Below, piece after piece: positions 24,680 to 35,357 of a stretch of DNA of 64,000 nucleotides. Made by a program: the position numbers and the translations under genes. The notes below the pieces were generated by a model. The model was given only the letters and a program-made list of their open reading frames with translations. It was not told the DNA's origin and searched no databases. Positions within the stretch are counted from its first letter, which is position 1. Each line of letters opens with the position of its first letter. The DNA is from Ceratodon purpureus (lineage: Eukaryota > Streptophyta > Bryopsida > Pseudoditrichales > Ditrichaceae): assembly GCA_014871385.1 (NCBI GenBank), contig CM026429.1:10569640-10633639 (forward strand), in the 5' to 3' direction.

Positions 24680-26969
24680 GGGTTAACCCATGAACATTTA
24701 TTTAACATTTAATCACACACTATATATTATTGTCATAGATGATCCCTAAAAAACATACATAAGTAGAAGCAATACATGGTGGAAGTGGTATGGAACAATA
24801 GAAAATCAAGACCTGCAAGCAGGTTTGATGCTTTGACCAGTTAACCCAGTTGTAAAATTGAGCTAAGATCCACTATGATTTGGACTTTTTATTGTGTTAT
24901 CATTTTCTGAACAAGTATTAAATTGAAATAACAGGAGGTACACAAAGATAGTTCAACATGACCGGTCTATTGCTTTCCACGGAGATACAGTCAGCCTCTA
25001 TTTAAATGACAGAGTGTATCAACTTTAGAGTAAGAAGGCCGGCCACAGTTGAGAGTCTTACCTACAACTTGTTCCCATTTACAATACTAAATATGTCCAG
25101 GCAAGCAATTCCCGAAGATAATAAAAAGAATAATTAGCTAATTTTCCTAAGCCTATGGCCACTTGGCCATTCAGTGTCTTCCACATACTGTACTGTGGCA
25201 CAAGGTACAATTGAATTTACATAATAAAGCATGGCACATGCAAGTTTAACTTATGTATGTTAAGCATGCTGGTCACTGCAAGAAGAGATCATGCCAACAA
25301 GTTACAACTGCAAAAGCAAACATTGCGCTCACTTTCAACAACAATATCTCTTTTTTGCGGATCTTGTATGCTTGGAAATCATATGCAAACCCTCGGCCAG
25401 AAGTTTAAGTTTTGCATAGAATCTCCGGGCACCCACTACACCAAAACATTTGGAAAAGTCGTAGTACAATGGTATGATTTGAGTTATTCATGACAGTTTG
25501 TAACTTGGCAGAGTTTGTGTTTAGGTTTGAGTTAGACTGTACTAGCTCCCATGTTGCTTTCACCCCGTAGAAATTTGAAGAACCCTCATGCCTCCAGTGT
25601 GGCGTTTTTGATTCACACTAGCACACAACATGTATAAGTTCTTTCAGAATAATGAAGGAGCTGGAGCTGTCATACCCCGGTTTGACACGTGGAGAATTCC
25701 TTCGGCTGGAGTCAACTACTGAGATGTGAAATGGGTCTATATTTTCAATACATGCGTATGTGCCTGCTTCTATCATTTTGCTAGAAACAAACTAACGCTT
25801 TTTACAGGCCATTCATACATCGGGCTAGTGAAAATGACTGGCAGTCTAACATAGTTCTAAATGAAATGGAATTGACAAGGCCTCTGAGTCGTATATTTTC
25901 AACTCATCACCGAAAGCTATGCATGACAGTGCCCAATTCATGTCAAGTATAGGGTCAGTAATTTCAAAAAAAATCTGTCATGTTGTTTAATTTTGCATAG
26001 TTCATTATAACTAAGTGCTTCATGCAGAGGCAATTTGTTTACCGAGGTTGCAGCACCAGAGACCGCCACTTTCAGCTCCTTCTGTTCAAATGGCACACTT
26101 GGTATTGGGGTTGGCCAGGTATTGACCGGGGATTGACCGGGGATTGACCGGGGATTGGCCGGAATTGGCCGGTGGTGTACATGGTAGTCAGTTAATTGTG
26201 CCTGTATGAATCCTTATTCCTACCCTTATGCCTACCTTGCAAATCGCTTATGCTAAACCACAACAAAAGTAATAGTCAAATATCAGATTTAATTGCTATG
26301 TACCACAGCATGTATGTGCTTGAGATAAGCACTATGAGACAGCCATGGTCAGAGTATTGTGTACCTCTACTTGTATGTATGTGGTGCGTCTTTTCATATC
26401 AAATAATCAAACAGAAATTTGGCAAAATTGTTGACTAATTATGTTGACTGAGAAGGTGTTGAACATCATTGCCAGAACTTTGAAGAGTCTACCAACATCC
26501 ACTGGCCCAATTAAAATACAGTATACCTCAAACTGAGAATTCATGTTATGGAGGCCGGTGTCTACCATAATATGAACTCCTTGATCAACCTTATGCTAAT
26601 TGTAGGAACCTAGTCATTGCTGATCATAGGTGGGATGTGGTTCAGTGGTCTGGGCAGTCTGCATCAATCAGCAAATATTCAAGGCAATATATGAACATGT
26701 TCATATTATTGAGAGGTAAATAAATTACCGCACGTCCATAGCAAGTTCGTTCATAAATTGTTATTATTTCTGAAATTTTTAAAAAAATTGTAAAAATTAA
26801 GGATGAAAAAATGAAAACATAGCATATTTTTTATTTGTAAATTATATTATTTTTAGATGAAAGCTTAAAAGTCAACAATATCCCCATTTTTTAACCTATA
26901 TTTAATCTAATATAGCCTTGGACTTATTGTAAATTCAACCTTATAACAATTCAACAACATACGTATTCC
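24680..26969. other. Intergenic DNA with one short tandem array
   Basis: No gene recognised. From 26121 to about 26174 the 11-mer ATTGACCGGGG is repeated three times, followed by degenerate ATTGGCCGG units. A frame at 25257-25493 is open but unrecognised and probably chance. Confidence 0.5.
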
Positions 26970-26973
26970 TTAA

Positions 26974-27833
26974 CCCCTAAAGGACAATCTGCCACATTTG
27001 GGCTTTTTTGGAATTTGGGCATGTACCTGTGAATGCAATTTATATCATGATTTTCTGAAATTTTTATTGAAGGTGGGCCGTTCGGAGATCTTCGTGTGGG
27101 TATTTTTATTTTTCAATTCCGACATCGGGATCAAAAGTTATGAAGGTTTAAGTGTCAAACGCTGCTCATTGGGCAGCTGCTGAATTTTTCTAAGCCACTG
27201 TGAATGCAGCAAATTCTGCCCAAAACTGCCCAAAACTGCCCAAAACTGCCAAAATCTGCCCAAAGACAAAACTTTGAAATTCCACCAAAAATTGAGATTT
27301 TGATATTTTTCAAAAATAAAAATTTCTATGTATAGAGAAGGCAGTAGAGCATGTTCCCACCGTTTGGATTTTCAATCCATAATTTTTTCATATGCTATTT
27401 TTATTGTCAAAAAACGGCCTTTGTTTGTGAATTTCAGTATACCCCCTAGCGGAAAATGATTTTTTTGGCAACTTTCCACAACTTTTTTGAATATAATTTT
27501 CTAAGTACAATTAGCTAACTCAGTTTTCTTTGACGTGCATCAAAACCACCAAAATCCATAATGCAAAAAAATGGTTTTTTGGGCCTTCAAAACTCTGTTG
27601 TCCCCTTTTTTTGCAGGGAAAAAAACTTGTTTTTCTACTTTGAACGTTATGATCTTGCAATTGGTGAAGAATGAGTGTGTGATATTTGGTGGACATGTAG
27701 ACATAGAAGTTAGCTACAAGATCTTACGGTTAGATGTTCTAAAAAAGACCCCAAGTTTGCAAAATCCACCTTGCTTTGAAGAGGGGCTGTTTTGAGGCAG
27801 TTTTGATGAAAAATACCCTCAGAACTTTAGGGG
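26974..27833 (+). mobile_element. TTAA-bounded MITE, family E
   Basis: An 860-bp element between TTAA at 26970-26973 and TTAA at 27834-27837. It starts CCCCTAAAGGACAATC and ends CCTCAGAACTTTAGGGG. An internal array of the 10-mer CTGCCCAAAA (about five units) occupies 27216-27265. CAAGATCTTACGGTTAGAT near the right end is the shared internal motif. A reverse-oriented shorter relative lies at 29369-29944. Non-coding. Confidence 0.78.
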
Positions 27834-27837
27834 TTAA

Positions 27838-28251
27838 ATTGTTTTTTTGGATATATTCTAGTATATGTGTATTATTTAATTAAGAATTAAGTTGTCTTAT
27901 AGGTTCCAAGCACTACTAATACGACATGCATAATAAAATTTCAAAAATTAATTTAATTTGTACAAAACTTGCTTCTCAATTAAATTTCTTTTTAAAGCCT
28001 TTTAAGGCTTGTACCAATATATTTATAAATAGATCCATATTGACATTTAAAAATTAATAAAATTGCGACATAATTAACAAAGTCTTAAAACTATAGTGTT
28101 GGTTTAGTAGTTTTAATGAGACTGTATGATCATATCAAATCTAATAGCTATAAATTTACACGGTCAGATTATAATGAATATCAATTTCTATATAAATAAG
28201 AATCTAATTCTTTCTTCACACTGGCCTCTAAAATACACAACGATTCCTTTT
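27838..28251. other. AT-rich spacer between MITEs
   Basis: Very AT-rich. Nothing recognised. Confidence 0.6.
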
Positions 28252-28255
28252 TTAA

Positions 28256-29172
28256 CCTCTAAAAATCCAGCGGTTTTTGGAAGCTCCAAGTTCCAAAACT
28301 GTCATTTTTGACCGCTTTGTGGGAATGACGGCTTGGACCAGTTTTTTTCTTTTTTTTAAACATCTAACCGTAAGATCTTGTACTTTATCCTCTTTAGAAG
28401 TACTGATAAAATTTTCAATCGTTGGATGTTTATCATTTGTGAGATTATAACATTCAAAGTTGCAGCAAGAGTTTTTTTTGGTATAAACTGAACAACATAG
28501 GGTAAATGGTGAAAATGGGGACTTGATGTTCATTATCCCAAACATTTTGCTCATATTTTCTTCCATGTAGGTAATCAAGTTGGGTACCTTCATAAAAAAA
28601 TTTAGAGACTTATTCCTTTTTTAGGACCTTCATAAAAATTATTTTCTAGAAGCGGGTCTAAAAACGTTGATATTGTAAAACATGTATGACGTTAGGCATA
28701 CTTGGTTTTAGAAAAATCTAAATGGTGGTTAGGTGCCTTTATACATATTTTATTTTTGGGCGAAATTATTTTTGAAAAATTTCAAAATCTCAAATTTTGA
28801 CGAATTTTGAAAGAAATAATTCAAAAATTTGAAGATTGTCTTTGTAATTTTTAGAGGCTGCCCTTGTAAAATTGGTTTATTTTTTGACTTGGGTCTCTTT
28901 GGAATTTGAGTGGTGGTTTGGTTATGAAAATATTTCAAGAATATTTTTAAAAAAAAACCCTAATTTTTAGCTGCCCGTTTTGGACTTGAAACCTAAAATT
29001 TCTAGATGAAAGTCTTAATATTGGAATTTGGCTTTGAAAATTTTACCACATTTACTTTGCAGTATAGGGAGCATCCAGTAAAAATCTTATGCAAAAATAT
29101 GAATCTGAACCCCTTCATCTTGGCTGCCCAAAACAGCAAAAACCCGTTTCGGCTTTCCTAGATTTTTAGGGG
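28256..29172 (+). mobile_element. TTAA-bounded MITE, family A-like (copy 4)
   Basis: A 917-bp element between TTAA at 28252-28255 and TTAA at 29173-29176. It starts CCTCTAAAAATCC and ends CTAGATTTTTAGGGG. It carries TAACCGTAAGATCTTGTA, TTTGGACTTGAAACC and GGGAGCATCCAGTAAAAAT in the same order as 13624-14543, but is well diverged from it. Non-coding. Confidence 0.76.
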
Positions 29173-29368
29173 TTAAATATTCATTCATGCTTCTGAAGAA
29201 GAGGCTAAAACTATTCTTGTTTTTTACCCAGACCAAATCCAAGGAAAAACAAAAGATTTTGTGTAAGCGCTTGGAGGAGTAAGACATCCATGTTAACCAG
29301 AATTTCACTTAAAGTAGATGGTTATCAATAAAAACAGGTTGATATTGCTAACTATATGTCATACTTAA

Positions 29369-29944
29369 CCCCTATTGTTCTGAGGGTATTTTTCATCAAA
29401 ACGGCCTCAAAGCAGCCCCTCTTCAAAGCAAGGTGAAGTTTGCAAACTTGGGGTCTTTTTAAGTACATCTAACCGTAAGATCTTGTAGCTAACTTCTATT
29501 TCTACATTTCCATCAAATCTCACACACTCATTCCTCACCAATTGCAAGATCATAACGTTCAAAGTTGAAAAATAAGTTTTCTCTATGTATAAAAAATTTT
29601 ATTTTTGAAAAATATCAAAATCTCAATTTTTGGTGGAATTTCAAAGTTTCGTCTTTGGGCAGATTTTGGCAGATTTTGGCAATTTTGGGCAGTTTTGGGC
29701 AATTTTGAGCAGAATTTGCTGCATTCACAGTGGCTGAGAGCTTGCCCGAAGTTTGGCTGAAATCTTTAAAACGCTCTAACTCATGAACCGTGAGTCCAAA
29801 TGTTGATTTTTTTGGCTCTATGGAAAGCTACCGTCCACATCTACCACCCGAAAAAGTCTCAAAAATTTATAAAAATAGAAAGCACCCACAGTGGTCTGAC
29901 CAGAATAAAAAATGGCCGTTTTGGTCCTCTTAGAACTTTAGGGG
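29369..29944 (-). mobile_element. TTAA-bounded MITE, family E, short reverse copy
   Basis: A 576-bp element between TTAA at 29365-29368 and TTAA at 29945-29948. Its left half is the reverse complement of the right half of 26974-27833, including TAACCGTAAGATCTTGTAGC and a complementary GGGCAGTTTTGGGCAATTTT array near 29660-29710. Together with 26974-27833 it forms a large inverted pair about 1.5 kb apart. Non-coding. Confidence 0.76.
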
Positions 29945-29948
29945 TTAA

Positions 29949-30621
29949 TAACATCACGCTATTTGAGTTCGTTACTATTATACTGGTTAGGTGAAAAAAA
30001 ACTATTTAAAAAAATGTGTTGTATGTAATCATTATAAAAAATCCAAAAATTTTAATTCATGAAAATAATTTCCCTTCAAAATCATGCATTACTAAAATTC
30101 AAAATAGAAATCAGATTAATTATTCTGAAAAAATTCCAAAAGCCTACCAAATTTTAGTTTAAAAAAATAAAACTCCATTTTAGGTGAATTTTTGAAGCCA
30201 ATTTCCATGGTTTTACATGACAATTTTCTACAAATTGTTAAAACAATACATATATCTATATTATAATTAGATTTTTATTTTTTCCCTTTGTGTGGTAATT
30301 AAGTTCATACACTTGAGCATGATAGCACAATTTTTTGCTAAATCTAATTAAAATATTAAGATATGTATTTCACAAAGTTTGGTCATATAGCACGTTATGT
30401 TGAGAGTTCTTACCAGGAGCTCATTTTTGATACTTGATGCAATATTGTTGATATGAAATTTGTGATATGAATGTTTCCTACATATGTATGCATTTGAATT
30501 AGAAAAAAATTCATCACCAATTGTTTGCAATAAAACATTATGTAAAAGTATGAAAATTGACTTTAAAAATTCATCAAAACTAGAACTTTGCTCTTTTAAA
30601 ATTGAAATTTAGAATGCTTGA
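29949..30621. other. AT-rich spacer
   Basis: No gene or repeat recognised. Confidence 0.55.
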
Positions 30622-30625
30622 TTAA

Positions 30626-30954
30626 CCCTTAAAGGTCATCCCTAGCCTAAAGGGTTGGGTTTCCACAAAATCTTTTCTGTGGCGCTTCCTGTATTCAACT
30701 TTTCACTTATTCTTTTATATCATTCTAATCACCTTTTTATGATGCATTCACAAAATGAAATTTTATAATTCAATTCACAATTTGTATGAGTGATTTATGC
30801 TTTGAAAGAATTATGGTAGATAGATTAGGGTTGCACATAATCTTGTAAGAGGTTGCAAGCTGACTATTGATTGGTTCCTTCATGATGCCCAAATACAAAA
30901 ATGTTGTGATCCAATTTTGGCTGCCCTTCCAGGTCCCAAAATAACCTTTAAGGA
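30626..30954. mobile_element. TTAA-bounded MITE, family H (small)
   Basis: A 329-bp element between TTAA at 30622-30625 and TTAA at 30955-30958. It starts CCCTTAAAGGTCATCC and ends AATAACCTTTAAGGA, giving an inverted end of about 9 bp. Its right TTAA is shared with the next element. Non-coding. Confidence 0.6.
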
Positions 30955-30958
30955 TTAA

Positions 30959-31186
30959 CCCCTAAAGTCGAAATCGACCCAATCCCTGTTGATCTGCCTG
31001 AAAGTTTTAGGAACTTAGACTGAATATATCTCAAGATTCTTATGGAAAAAATTGATTAAACTTGGTAGAGAGACTAATTGGATGGCTCTTTACAAGATCC
31101 TACGGTTGGATTTCTCAAAATCAATTTAAAAATAAATAAATTGTGCTACAATTTCAGAAAGGATCGTTTGGAAGTCACTGTAGACA
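30959..31186 (+). mobile_element. TTAA-bounded MITE, family B, partial
   Basis: It begins directly after the shared TTAA with CCCCTAAAGTCG and then follows family B (compare 16255-16497): TATCTCAAGATTC, GACTAATTGGATGGCTC, CAAGATCCTACGGTTGGAT and AATTTCAGAAAGGATCG. The left half of the family is missing, and the copy fades out near 31186 without a right end. Confidence 0.6.
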
Positions 31187-32613
31187 TGTGGTCGAGTTCG
31201 ACTTTAGAGATTAAAAGTGCGTTAGGATGCAATGATAATTATGCAAGACAAAAATTCCAACATTTTTCTACAATATGCAATGAAAAATGGATTGGCTCAA
31301 ATAGGCTTATTGTATTCATCTCAGACCCAACTGTACAGAAAATGCTAGGTGCATTAGATCCTTGTTGATGCTGTCCCAGTTTCCTCCGATGAACAAGGAA
31401 AACCATCACAAGTTCACAACCTACATCTCAGTTCTGATTTAACAGAAAACTACCAGACAAAAGTGTGCATGGAACTGGAGCCATGATGTCTTTGATGCTG
31501 GTGTTGTTTTTTTATCGAATGTTTTACCCTTCAACAAGTTCAGCAGCATTTTCACTTATACAGCATAACCTCTTCATTAAACATCAAGGTCACCTCATGA
31601 TGAATGTTGTCATTAGTGAGGCTAGCCTGCTTTATACTCCCTGTCTCTTTTGTGTTGTAAAGATGTCCTTGTAAGAATTAGGCCAATTATCAACTTCTTA
31701 ATCACTTCCTAAATTAGGAATTGTGAAAGCACAAAGCAGGCCTGAAATTTGCGATATCCTTGCACTGCACAGTGGCATGAAACACAAAGCATGCACAAGG
31801 ATCAGAAGCTCATGGACAAATTTATTGCTAAATTGCCAAATAAATACCATTTATATAGCTGAAGGGCCACTCACTCTCATTTTCCGAGTACACCTTTGAA
31901 GGTGGCATTTTTGTGGATGATTCACCAGGAGCAAAGGCCTTTTAGTGCTCCCAGTTTCTTATATCAGTGTAAAGGATTTATCATACTTGTAAATCATAAA
32001 GATGAAGGGCATTCAACAGATCAACCCAAGAGGTATGGGATCCATAATAAAATAAGATTAATTCCCAATCATGTGAAAGTGTATAATCTAAATATACACA
32101 ATATTAGCATTTATGTACTTTTCCTTTGAATGCTATGGAGCTGGCCTCAGCATACCATGATTGTTTGATGTAAAGGGCCTATTGAAAAACACAGAATTAG
32201 AACATGCAACGCTCTAATCATCTGAAGTGATCAGTTTCAGTTGTTTCGCAGCTTGTGATTTGTGTGGGAGATGGAACTGTACTAGGCTTGCCATATTCAG
32301 ATGTTTGCTTTATTACAAGAGTTATCTGTAAACTACCTCTGACAAAATTACACATAGATTCAAGGCACTGCAACATTTACATGAAATTTTAATGATACCA
32401 AAGCAGGGAGATTTTTAGTGTATTTACAACTCATAGTCAAACTCTTGGTTCTTTACAAGATAATTTTGTTTTTTTAGATTTTGCATTCTTGAGTTTCTAA
32501 TTTCATGCTGGAAGTGTCAAGTGAAAACCTTGTTTCATTGCAAAAGGGTACCAACATGTTGAGGAGCAAAGTGCTAAGCGGCTAAGCCAATACTGCAAGT
32601 TTTCAGAATCCAA
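31187..32613. other. Intergenic DNA, no gene seen
   Basis: Short frames near 31190-31370 and 31465-31674 look slightly coding-like but match nothing recognised and are broken by stops. No RNA gene seen. Confidence 0.4.
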
Positions 32614-32667
32614 ACAATCAGGGTTATGACTTACTCCCTCTGTTTCCACAATCAGGGTTATGACTTA
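32614..32667. repeat. Solo Stowaway end between 20-bp direct repeats
   Basis: ACAATCAGGGTTATGACTTA occurs at 32614-32633 and again at 32648-32667. Exactly between them lies CTCCCTCTGTTTCC, the same 14 bases that form the inverted ends of the Stowaway MITE at 33060-33289. This looks like a scar left by a Stowaway element. Confidence 0.7.
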
Positions 32668-33059
32668 AGGTATACAGGCCTATGACTGATCACTTAAGCA
32701 TTTCAGCATAGTAAATCTTGGGTCTTCAATAAGGAGTTATTTTTCGTGTGTAGTATCATAAGGTTCATGAAGAATGAACATTTTTTCAAAATTAATTCAG
32801 TAAAATTCAAATTACTACAAATTTTTTTGTCCAAAAGTGGCACTGACCCATGAGTGACATATAGGTGTACCAATTACCGACCATACTCAAATTAGTGAAC
32901 AACAACATGTCCATAACACTCACAGAGGCATTCTATTGGAGGATGCATTCTAAATCTACTGTTCATCAATTATTGGTCATTGGTTTCCCATTGCTCTGGA
33001 ATGGGGAAGCCTACATATCAGTCATGGGTAAGTGACCCCTCATGGGTGTGTATACCTTA

Positions 33060-33289
33060 CTCCCTCTGTTTCCAGGATTAAGCACAGTGACGCCGCCTTT
33101 AATTTTTCTTATTTTAGTTGAAAGTGTCATTTGGCTTAACACGGATTTCAAGTGCCATAATGCCATTTGGCTTAACACGGTTTTCAATATGTATATTGAT
33201 GGTTGACTTCCTGGTAATAATGAAACAATGGTTTCTTTGTGAAACAAAGACTTTGTGGAAACCATGGTTTCTTTTGGAAACAGAGGGAG
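33060..33289. mobile_element. Stowaway-type MITE (Tc1/mariner)
   Basis: A 230-bp element with perfect 14-bp inverted ends (CTCCCTCTGTTTCC at the left, its complement at the right) and flanking TA dinucleotides (33058-33059, 33290-33291). CTCCCTCYGT with a TA target is the known Stowaway signature of plants. The interior shows duplicated phrases such as CATTTGGCTTAACACGG. Non-coding. Confidence 0.9.
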
Positions 33290-33291
33290 TA

Positions 33292-34289
33292 TTAGCCTGA
33301 GAAGAATTTGTATTTAGAAATAACTATTCAAGATCCACACCTCTATCTGGGTTCACATTTCTAGTGTACAATACACATCCCCATGGTTTCAAAACTCCAG
33401 CCAAAACAAACAGAGTAGAATATTCCCGTGCTTTAAGAATTGATCTATTCCTTCTGATCATGATTAGTTGCACATGATTATATACTGTGAGTGTAGTGCA
33501 CTATTCACAATGGAATACCAACTGACATTACTTGATTCGTCACAGCATTTCTATGAAGAATATTTATTTATATTGTTCCACCTGAGAAGCAATCATATGG
33601 TAAGTGCTTTCGGAGGGTGGTAAAAGTGTTCCTTCAATTGTCAACCCACTCGTGAGGTCTTCTGCGTGTTCATGTTGCGAAGCTGGTCCCATGAACATAT
33701 CATGAGTCATGACATACAGAACCTTCCACTTTCACCAGCAAGTAATACGTACTAGAACAATGGACCCATGGACTGCCCCAAATTCAACCCAGACACAAAT
33801 TCCTGCACTCGTTTCATAGCTTCCCATCACTGTCATATAAAATAAAAATCCACTTGCAAAATTGATTCTCAAGCCCCCTACTTTTGATGTATGGATCCTA
33901 TTTGCCCCAAGTAAAAACCTCTCACTATCAAGAAGAAGTGCTCATTAAACCCAAAAGAAACCATGTTGTCCCAACTACCAAACTCAACAAAGATACAATC
34001 GGCCTTTTCCACCGCCCCAACATCGAAACCATGAAAACCACTCCTTCTATAGACACGTGAACGACAATTACAAGAATAATATCACATCGCGTCCCTTGAC
34101 AAAAATCAAACATATGAAAAACATTCACAACACTCGCAGACTAACAGCTGCCACGCGTACTCACAACAAAGAGACAACTCAAACCAACACAGCGACTGCT
34201 GTTTACTTCCTTCCTTCAGCCCAAGATTTGATCTCCATAACCCGAACTACGCAACCCAACAGCAACAAAACCAACAAAACCACTAGGGC
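33292..34289. other. Intergenic DNA upstream of the WRKY gene
   Basis: No gene recognised. The composition shifts from AT-rich towards CA-rich as the WRKY promoter region is approached. Confidence 0.5.
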
Positions 34290-34760
34290 AGTGTGAAACG
34301 ACCCATCCCAAAACCCAAACCGCGAACAGCGGATGTGACCGGCAGCAGAATCGACCGACCAAACGAGCCAACCCAAAATACGTACCGCGACCGCCACGAG
34401 GCGGTCACCATGGTTGGCTCCGCCGGTGCGCGGAGAGCCCCGCGGTTTGCGCCAACGTTATGACGCGACTTTCCTGGCCGTCGGGCAGCGAGCAGCATCC
34501 GATCGGCCGGGCAGCCGGACAGCAAAGAAGACAAAGGGTCGGGTCCCACCGACTGACTGCCCCTGAAAGTCCTCCCCTGCATCCCATGCTCCCTGGTTCC
34601 CCCCCTTATAGCCCCCGTCGACGCAGTCTTCCATAGATAGTCATCCCCCTCTCGCAACGCAACACAGCTGCTCCTCTTCTGCACCTGCTGTGAACCTCTC
34701 CATCCGAACTCCGCATTGCTCTCTCCATCCAACGCCGCTTACCTGCCTCGGTATCAGTGA
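34290..34760 (+). promoter_or_regulatory. GC-rich, CpG-rich promoter/leader region of the WRKY gene
   Basis: The base composition changes sharply to GC-rich with many CpG. The second half is rich in C and T runs (CCTGGTTCCCCCCCTTATAG near 34595), as expected around a plant transcription start. The start point itself cannot be fixed. The leader to the start codon would be about 0.6-0.7 kb. Confidence 0.4.
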
Positions 34761-35196
34761 AGAACCTTTCGCTGCTTCCCAGACGGTCGTTTTTTTGAAG
34801 AATCTCGTGCTTTCTTCGGAGCTAGCGGTTTGCTGAACTCGTCTTCGCTCGGAACTTGGTTCGAGGTTGTGTCTACAAGACCTGGAAAAGTTTAGAGAGT
34901 ATCCCACTGCAGAGAAGATATTGAGTACAGAAGGTGGTTGTTGTTGCCATTTTGTTACGTTAGGTAGTCTAGTTGAGGCTTGAGGTGGCCTTGAGGGTGC
35001 TTGAGGTTGAAGGAATTTTTTTTTCGAGAAGAACTAATTGATTCGTTCTAGACAGTGGGTTTGAACTACTTGAGGAAGACGGACCCAGATAGGAGACTTG
35101 GAGTGTTAGATGATTTAAGTTTGACGAGCACTAAACTGTGTTGTTATCAGTTGCTGGAGACTGGACTCGACGTGACGTGTTACTGTACGGAAGCAA

Positions 35197-35265
35197 ATGC
35201 TCAGCAAAACCAGCTTGAGTAGTGGTGTAAGAGGTCTTGTTGGTAAGAAGGCTGGAGGACCGTGA
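35197..35265 (+). promoter_or_regulatory. Upstream ORF in the WRKY leader
   Basis: A 22-codon frame (ATG at 35197, TGA at 35263-35265; starts MLSKTSLSSGVRG) lies 92 bases before the WRKY start codon. If it is in the mature leader it would lower or condition translation of the main ORF. Its use is inferred. Confidence 0.4.
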
Positions 35266-35357
35266 TTTGAAGGATTATTCTGCAATCCGACTTGTGTGTG
35301 GGTGGAGTACAGTGCGTGAGGTCAGGACTCCGATTGACTAAAGAACCTGCTTTCGGA

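Noticed and set aside
13620-31186. CCCTAAA words as interstitial telomere repeats
   Set aside because: The plant telomere unit is CCCTAAA, but here it appears once per element end, always beside TTAA and never in tandem.
35292-35357. WRKY start at 35292
   Set aside because: The codon there is TTG. The first in-frame ATG with good context is at 35358.
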